Source: Vibrio pectenicida
GTDB lineage: Bacteria; Pseudomonadota; Gammaproteobacteria; Enterobacterales; Vibrionaceae
Assembly: GCA_024347015.1 (NCBI GenBank)
Contig: AP024889.1
Coordinates: 2,294,001 to 2,358,000, forward strand
DNA: 64,000 bases
Direction of reading: 5' to 3'
Translations under genes and position numbers: made by a program
Part shown: piece after piece, positions 58,935 through 64,000 of the stretch
Position numbering within the stretch: the stretch's first letter is position 1
Layout of the letters: every line of letters begins with the position of its first letter
The notes under the pieces: model-generated
Databases searched by the model: none
What the model saw: the letters and a program-made list of their open reading frames with translations, nothing else
What the model was told of the DNA's origin: nothing

Positions 58935-59363
58935 ATGAGCTTTGAGCTTCACCCACAACTAGCCAAAGATACCAGCACTATAGGTCATTTCCCCTTATCT
59001 ATAGCGCTACTACATAAAGATAATGCAGTTCCTTGGGTCATACTTGTACCCAAACGAAATAATTTAAAAGAACTGTATCACATGACATTACAGGATCAGC
59101 ATCAGTTCCTACTTGAATCTCAAGCAGTAAATCAAGTATTAGAAGCAACATTTAACCCTGATAAACTTAACCTTGGGGTACTTGGCAACATGGTCCCGCA
59201 GCTTCATATTCATCACATTGTACGCTTTAAAAATGATGTCGCATGGCCTGGACCTATCTGGGGCAACACCAAAGGTGAATTTCGAACTGAAGATGAACAA
59301 AAAGCATTACTTACTCAGGTTCAAAACGTGCTATCACTAAGTAAATTGTTCCACATAGTCTAA
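58935..59363 (+). CDS. HIT family nucleotide hydrolase-like protein
   Basis: A 142-aa histidine-triad protein. The motif region is QLHIHHIVRF: the last two histidines adjoin (H-x-H-H) instead of the usual H-x-H-x-H. The conserved LNLGVLGNMVPQ precedes it. Likely a diadenosine-polyphosphate or nucleotidyl hydrolase; substrate unknown. Confidence 0.88.
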   Translation: MSFELHPQLAKDTSTIGHFPLSIALLHKDNAVPWVILVPKRNNLKELYHMTLQDQHQFLLESQAVNQVLEATFNPDKLNLGVLGNMVPQLHIHHIVRFKNDVAWPGPIWGNTKGEFRTEDEQKALLTQVQNVLSLSKLFHIV

Positions 59364-59367
59364 AAAA

Positions 59368-59394
59368 TGCCGCTGATATCAGCGGCACTCTTTT
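59368..59394. terminator. Bidirectional terminator between the HIT gene and feoC
   Basis: TGCCGCTGATATCAGCGGCA is a perfect 20-nt palindrome flanked by T-runs on both strands, between convergent genes. Confidence 0.9.
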
Positions 59395-59623
59395 ACATAG
59401 TCACTGTTAGTGAAAGACCATCAGCACAATTGGCGCAATACCTAATTCTAGTAATCTTGTGTACATTATTAGTATCAACTAATCGAGAAATTGCACCCTT
59501 TCGAATCCATACCTCAATCATGGCATCTACACCATCTTCACTCATTGAGAACTTCTTAGCGAGGGCTTTCTGGCTTACACACCCTTGCTGAACAACATAA
59601 GATTTCAGTGCCTTTAAGATCAT
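59393..59623 (-). CDS. feoC: Ferrous iron transport protein FeoC
   Basis: A 76-aa winged-helix protein (LKALKSYVVQQGCVSQKALAKKF) as in gammaproteobacterial FeoC. Two cysteines only (C15, C68 in YCANCADG region), fewer than the FeoC Fe-S motif of Klebsiella. Overlaps feoB by 4 bp. Confidence 0.9.
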   Translation of the reverse strand: MILKALKSYVVQQGCVSQKALAKKFSMSEDGVDAMIEVWIRKGAISRLVDTNNVHKITRIRYCANCADGLSLTVTM

Positions 59624-61899
59624 GCTGTTTGAGCCTCCAGTAGCCGTTTTTGTTTCCTACCAGCAACTTGAAGAACTCGATAAGTTAATAAACTGGCTAT
59701 AATAATGCCGCTAATCCATGCTGAACTGTAGACAGGATTATGTAAAAAATGCGTTACCTGATAGTAAAGAGCCGCACTTCCATAGGCTAATCCCATTGTC
59801 CAAACCGCAATAAAACGCGCATACTTTTGGCCAAACTCTCTCGCATAAGCACCCATAGCAGCAACACAAGGTGTATAGAGTAGTATAAAAATCAGGTATG
59901 CAAAGGCTGCATTCCCTGTCACAAAATGCTGTTTAAGATTACCAAAAATAGAGGCGTCAACTTCTTGATCTTGCGCAGTAACCGAACTATTTGTCAAATC
60001 CCCCACCTCTATCCCCAGAGGATCAGAGTAAGTTAGATCAGCAAGATTGGCTGGAATTGACATGACGGCTTCTTTTAAACTTGCCACTAAATCAAAGTCA
60101 GTTTGATCACCTTCTGCTGGAGCATAAAGGCTATTTAGAGTACCAACTACTGCTTCTTTAGCGAAAATTCCAGTAATAATACCTACTGTTGCGGGCCAAT
60201 TATCTTTTTGGATACCAATAGGCTCAAAAATTGGTGTTACGATTTGGGATACCTTTGACAATACCGATTTTTCACTATCTTGATTACCAAATGAACCATC
60301 GGTTCCCAATGAATTGAAGAAACTCAAAATCGTTACCACAACCACAATCGTTTTACCTGCTCCCAGCACAAAACGTTTCAGCTTTTGCCATGTTTTGATC
60401 AGAACATTCTGAAATGTAGGAAGCTCATAGTCTGGCATTTCCATGATTAAGCTGTCACTGGTACCAGGATATAGTGTGCGTTTGAGTACAAGACCTGTAA
60501 AAACAGCCGCTACGATACCAAGAAGATATAAAGCGAAAACGATATTTTGTCCACTCTCTGGAAAGAACGCTGCAGCAAACAATGCGTATACTGGCAGACG
60601 TGCGCCACAAGACATAAAAGGTGCCATAGATGCAGCTAACTTACGTTCACGTTCTTGATCTAAAGTCCTAGTCGCCATAATTGCAGGTACATTACAGCCA
60701 AACCCTAGGACAAGAGGCACAAAGGCTTTACCGGGTAACCCCACTTTCTGCATAACCTTATCTAAAACAAACGCAGCACGAGACATGTAGCCAGAGCTTT
60801 CAAGTACAGCAAGAAAAAGATAGAGGCAAGCGATAACGGGGATAAAAGTTGCGACAGTTTGGATCCCTCCACCAACGCCATCGGCAATCAAGGTTACCAA
60901 CCACACTGGTAAGTGGTTATCCATCAAATAGTGACCACCCTCAACCAATAATGCACCAGAGCTAATGTCAAAAAAATCAATGAAGGCACTGCCAATATTG
61001 ATTGAGAACATAAACATCAAATACATTACAACAAAAAAGAAGGGTATTCCTACCCATTTATTAAGGATAATACTGTCTATTTTCTCAGTAAAACTGTGAC
61101 TCAGTTTACCTTCTGTTCTGCGTACTTTTTTACACTGCTCATGTAAAAATGTGTACTTGGTGTCTGCCACCAACAAATCTATATCAAGTTCAAATGCTTT
61201 CTGCACCTTAATGATATGCTTTCTATCATCTGTCGATAAAGAATTAAGTACTAATAAATCATGTTCTAAACCACGGATAGATAAAGCTCTTGATGATGCT
61301 TCAACCTGACCTTTAAATATCGGCTGGATTGTTTTGATTGCCCGCTCAAATTCTGTTGGATAGGTAATATTAAGCTCATCTAGCGCTACACCAAGAACCA
61401 AAGTTTTATGGAGGTATTCTTTGAAACGCTGCACTTGACTGCCATTATTCGCAGATAAAGCAAAAACAGGGCACCCGAGCACCTTTTCTAATGCTTTCAC
61501 ATCAATTATCTGACGCTCACGCTTGAGTGCATCCATTTTATTGAGCACAACTACCATTGGTCGACCCAATTCACGCAGTTGAAGTGTCATGTACAAACTT
61601 CGCTCAAGACACGTTGCATCAACAACGTTGATGATAAGGTTTGCTGGGTGTGTAAGAACAGCCCTAGATGCAATAGACTCATCAATACTATTACCATCAT
61701 TACCACTATCAAGTGCATAAATACCAGGAAGATCGGTAAGAAGAAACTCATCTCCAGAGTGGTTATATCGACCTGTTTTCTTTTCAACTGTAACCCCAGC
61801 CCAGTTACCAACCTGTTGCTTAGCACCCGTTAAACCATTAAATAGTGTTGTCTTGCCACTATTTGGATTACCAACAGTGAGAATTTGATATTGCATCAA
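59620..61899 (-). CDS. feoB: Ferrous iron transporter FeoB
   Basis: A 759-aa inner-membrane Fe(II) transporter. N-terminal G domain (GNPNSGKTTLFNGLTG, DLPGIYAL, NKMDA) and two Gate membrane regions (about 280-760). FeoB-characteristic CNVPAIMATRTL and SCGARLPVYALF are present. Overlaps feoA by 4 bp. Confidence 0.97.
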   Translation of the reverse strand: MMQYQILTVGNPNSGKTTLFNGLTGAKQQVGNWAGVTVEKKTGRYNHSGDEFLLTDLPGIYALDSGNDGNSIDESIASRAVLTHPANLIINVVDATCLERSLYMTLQLRELGRPMVVVLNKMDALKRERQIIDVKALEKVLGCPVFALSANNGSQVQRFKEYLHKTLVLGVALDELNITYPTEFERAIKTIQPIFKGQVEASSRALSIRGLEHDLLVLNSLSTDDRKHIIKVQKAFELDIDLLVADTKYTFLHEQCKKVRRTEGKLSHSFTEKIDSIILNKWVGIPFFFVVMYLMFMFSINIGSAFIDFFDISSGALLVEGGHYLMDNHLPVWLVTLIADGVGGGIQTVATFIPVIACLYLFLAVLESSGYMSRAAFVLDKVMQKVGLPGKAFVPLVLGFGCNVPAIMATRTLDQERERKLAASMAPFMSCGARLPVYALFAAAFFPESGQNIVFALYLLGIVAAVFTGLVLKRTLYPGTSDSLIMEMPDYELPTFQNVLIKTWQKLKRFVLGAGKTIVVVVTILSFFNSLGTDGSFGNQDSEKSVLSKVSQIVTPIFEPIGIQKDNWPATVGIITGIFAKEAVVGTLNSLYAPAEGDQTDFDLVASLKEAVMSIPANLADLTYSDPLGIEVGDLTNSSVTAQDQEVDASIFGNLKQHFVTGNAAFAYLIFILLYTPCVAAMGAYAREFGQKYARFIAVWTMGLAYGSAALYYQVTHFLHNPVYSSAWISGIIIASLLTYRVLQVAGRKQKRLLEAQTA

Positions 61900-62123
61900 T
61901 TGACCTCCACCACTATTGAATCTGCGATATTTATTCTAACCGCAAGTGATACCCCTCTAACTTCTACCTGAAGAGGATCCCCCATGGGTGCTTTACGGAT
62001 CAATGTAACCGGGGTATTGGGAAGTAAACCCATAACCATGAGCTTTTTCCTTACATCATTTGATAACTGTGAAAAACCAGTAATCGTTGCTTTTTGCCCT
62101 TGGGATAGATGTGACAATTTCAT
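61896..62123 (-). CDS. feoA: Ferrous iron transport accessory protein FeoA
   Basis: A 75-aa SH3-like protein. ATG at 62123 (MKLSHLSQGQKATITGF) is the usual start; an ATG four codons upstream is open but lacks a better ribosome site. First gene of feoABC; a Fur-like box lies 18 bp upstream. Confidence 0.94.
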   Translation of the reverse strand: MKLSHLSQGQKATITGFSQLSNDVRKKLMVMGLLPNTPVTLIRKAPMGDPLQVEVRGVSLAVRINIADSIVVEVN

Positions 62124-62135
62124 AAGACAGGCCAA

Positions 62136-62445
62136 TTAAAGATAAAGATAAAAATGAGAAATATTAGTATTAAGATTTTAGATCTTAACTTGTGTAAATT
62201 TAGTAAATCTTGTCTGAAATCAAACATTGCAGATTTGTAACGTTATTTACGTTAATCCAAAGCCGTTAATTACGTTAAAAGGAATAATTTTTACCTATCT
62301 ATTGTTGGTATTTTCATTCAAATAACAAATCAAAAATTAAAAAAAAACATTAAATATCAATGCAATATATATTTTGTCGTTTTTTCAATACCAGCTTGGC
62401 GTTAATTTTATAAGTAAAACAATGACATAGAATTATAGTTAACCA
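62136..62445. other. AT-rich leader region upstream of feoA
   Basis: About 300 bp, very AT-rich, no gene. It contains the Fur-like site and must hold the feo promoter. A bona fide FNR dyad (TTGAT-N4-ATCAA) was not seen. A TATAGT at 62434-62439 on the plus strand could be the -10 of the RNA candidate that follows. Confidence 0.4.
62141..62159. promoter_or_regulatory. Fur-like box of feoABC
   Basis: GATAAAGATAAAAATGAGA matches 13 of 19 positions of the consensus GATAATGATAATCATTATC and lies 18 bp before feoA. It would give iron repression of the operon. Confidence 0.5.
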
Positions 62446-62569
62446 CGTCAACAGAGAGTTTCTCTGGCGACAATTCCAGAGGTGGTGCAACCCGCACCAC
62501 TCCGGCAGCAAGCGAAGGTGTCATTGACACCCGTGGTATAGTCCCCCGGCTATGCCACGTAATTTTTTT
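62446..62569 (+). ncRNA. Structured small RNA candidate ending in an intrinsic terminator
   Basis: Four hairpins follow one another on the plus strand: CTCTGG/CCAGAG (62462-62481), GTGGTGC/GCACCAC (62482-62500), GGTGTC/GACACC (62517-62531) and a 10-bp terminator stem (62532-62541/62550-62559, one G-U) followed by T7. A competing hairpin, CAGAGA/TCTCTG (62452-62466), uses the same bases as the first. No ORF fits. It lies between feoA and a convergent regulator, so it would be a free RNA, not a leader. It resembles no RNA family I can name; the 5' end is uncertain. Confidence 0.6.
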
Positions 62570-62749
62570 CGCATCATGCCAGAATCCTAGACATTCACAA
62601 CTTTAAGTTTCTACCAGCTTCAAATGTTCTGCCCTGTTAAATTTTTCTCTCATCCAGCTAATCGAATGAATTACGTATAGTTGCACATGGACTTAATGTG
62701 ATGTTAGATGGATATAAAAATTGGAAAATTCTACTAGGTAAAAAGAAAG

Positions 62750-64000
62750 CTACCCTCGCACCTCAACAAATTGAGTCGGAGAAACACCAAATCGATGTTT
62801 AAATCGCTGGCTAAAATAAGATGGATCATTAAATCCGCATTCAAATGCCACATCGGATACTTTTTGTCCAGCTAGCAAGTGACGACAGGCATAGTCTAAA
62901 CGAATTTCGGTTAAATAATCGGTAAAAGTTCTCTCAGTAGCAGATTTAAAACGACGTTGTAAACTGCGCTCAGACATATACATTTGCTTAGCAGCCGCTG
63001 CTGTCCCAAATTCAGAATCAGAATAATTTTGAGCCACGAGGCCTTGTAGCTTTTTGATCCATTGTGTAGCTACCTTAGAGTCAGTCAGTTGAGTAATGGT
63101 ATTTTCTTCGAACTGGTTCCCCTTAGGCCAAGCAAACTCAGTCAACTGACTATTACCTGAATTGAATCTGCGGAATGTTCCTCCACTTTCCATAACCAAA
63201 GTACCAATTTCATTCCACACTTCAGAAAAACACGTCAACAAATCCTCAGACTGACCGCTTGGCTCTTGCATAGAAAAAACCACATTTTCCCTTTCATGGC
63301 GATAGGTCATATAAATCGCTTGCCCTCTATCACAGCGACGAATCAAGTTGTCAATGAGTAAGTTAAATACACGATCTAAGTTAGAGATATAGAGAGTTAC
63401 GTAAGTGTCTTTATTTTGCTCTAAATCACTCTTGATAGATAAACCTGCGTTTTCAAGTTCTTCCTGCCAAGCATCAAGAACAGACCTTACGATTAGTGAT
63501 AAATTGTAAGCTGGTAGAGTACCGCTACTCATTGCCCTAAAATTGAGAAGCAAATCAAGCTCATGATTGACATATCTATATAGTTGTAACTTACCTTTCT
63601 TATCCTCAGTTGCCATTTTGGATGAAAAAGTATTGATTCTACCTTTCAGAGCTTCTAATAGTTGACGATATAAAATTCGTCTAACCTTTAACTGCTTCCT
63701 TAAATGCTCATTGTTGGTCAGAAGAATACGGCTTTGGTGGCGTAATTGATTCGTTTTTAATGCCACCTGAGACTTTAATACCTTATTTTTTCTCACCGTT
63801 ACCCGAGAGCGCCAATTTATCAAACTAATAACCAGAACAAAAAACATCAGCACATAGCAAGATATTGCGTAGCCCCCGATATACCAAGGAACAGAGATAG
63901 AAAATACAAAATTTTCTATCTCTGTTTTATCTACTCCATTTGCAACCGCTTTAACTTCAATTGCGTAATGCCCAGGCAAGAGGTGAGCAAATGTTAAATT
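62750..64000 (-). CDS. Membrane-anchored AraC-type regulator with sensor-kinase-like region (cut by window edge)
   Basis: The reading frame is open to the window edge; the apparent start at 63979 is an internal TTG, because the upstream codons (NLTFAHLLPGHYAIEV) belong to a Y_Y_Y beta-domain. Then come a transmembrane helix (ISCYVLMFFVLVISLI), a coiled coil, a degenerate histidine-kinase-like region without a clear H-box or G-box, and a C-terminal AraC domain (AAKQMYMSERSLQRRF; VSDVAFECGFNDPSYFSQRF). This suggests a one-component membrane regulator derived from a hybrid kinase. The N-terminal propeller-like sensor presumably lies outside the window. Signal unknown. Confidence 0.82.
   Translation of the reverse strand, partial: NLTFAHLLPGHYAIEVKAVANGVDKTEIENFVFSISVPWYIGGYAISCYVLMFFVLVISLINWRSRVTVRKNKVLKSQVALKTNQLRHQSRILLTNNEHLRKQLKVRRILYRQLLEALKGRINTFSSKMATEDKKGKLQLYRYVNHELDLLLNFRAMSSGTLPAYNLSLIVRSVLDAWQEELENAGLSIKSDLEQNKDTYVTLYISNLDRVFNLLIDNLIRRCDRGQAIYMTYRHERENVVFSMQEPSGQSEDLLTCFSEVWNEIGTLVMESGGTFRRFNSGNSQLTEFAWPKGNQFEENTITQLTDSKVATQWIKKLQGLVAQNYSDSEFGTAAAAKQMYMSERSLQRRFKSATERTFTDYLTEIRLDYACRHLLAGQKVSDVAFECGFNDPSYFSQRFKHRFGVSPTQFVEVRG

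Noticed and set aside
62446..62569. SRP 4.5S RNA or c-di-GMP riboswitch
   Set aside because: The CCGGCAGCAAGCGAAGG stretch looks superficially like parts of both. However, the SRP tetraloop core and the GEMM GGGACGCAAAGC element are absent, and no gene lies downstream.
1..64000. CRISPR arrays, insertion sequences, integron attC sites, prophage genes
   Set aside because: No regularly spaced repeats, transposase or integrase motifs, terminal inverted repeats or attC-like hairpins were seen on reading both strands.

Overview
The window reads as core chromosome of a Vibrio or close relative, at moderate-to-low GC. Three things point that way: the polar-flagellum and chemotaxis run flhA-flhF-flhG-fliA-cheYZAB-parC-parP-cheW, the split ccmH/ccmI next to it, and the fadIJ, mlaA and feoABC neighbourhoods. 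No rRNA, CRISPR array, integrase, transposase or prophage gene was seen.

Region 1 (1-9.7 kb) is one-carbon and glycine metabolism. An operon on the minus strand carries glyA-soxB-soxD-soxA-soxG-purU. It encodes heterotetrameric sarcosine oxidase, serine hydroxymethyltransferase and the start of formyl-THF deformylase. A divergent GlxA-type AraC regulator precedes it. Then come a tRNA-Arg(UCU) gene and folD, with a perfect PurR-like palindrome between them. The tRNA gene is split: a 238-nt insert sits directly 3' of the anticodon and has the conserved core of a group I self-splicing intron. This is the most striking signal in the window.

Region 2 (9.7-16 kb) is an AT-rich accessory insert between the convergent folD and recR ends. 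It holds two minus-strand genes: a 1257-aa STAND-type P-loop NTPase with an N-terminal nuclease-like domain, and a 435-aa PARP-like ADP-ribosyltransferase with an intact H-Y-E triad and a four-cysteine insertion. The architecture suggests an anti-phage or other conflict system.

Region 3 (16-32.8 kb) is housekeeping: recR, ybaB, dnaX (with an A AAA AAG frameshift site), apt, a 43-aa membrane peptide, ybaN (no normal start codon), rssB, a LysR regulator and ydjA. It continues into a fatty-acid block: fadJ, fadI, an ECF sigma/DUF3379 pair, two fadL paralogues and mlaA. Three FadR-like operators lie in that block.

Region 4 (32.8-52.7 kb) holds the complete cytochrome c maturation set ccmABCDEFGHI, then the polar chemotaxis and flagellar cluster read toward it from a sigma-54-like promoter upstream of flhA. 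CheA carries three acidic repeats in its linker that are candidates for ParP docking.

Region 5 (52.7-64 kb) carries sixA, an M16 peptidase, yecM, argS, a HIT protein, feoABC with a Fur-like box, a terminator-ended structured RNA candidate of about 125 nt, and the 3' part of a membrane-anchored AraC-type regulator cut by the window edge.
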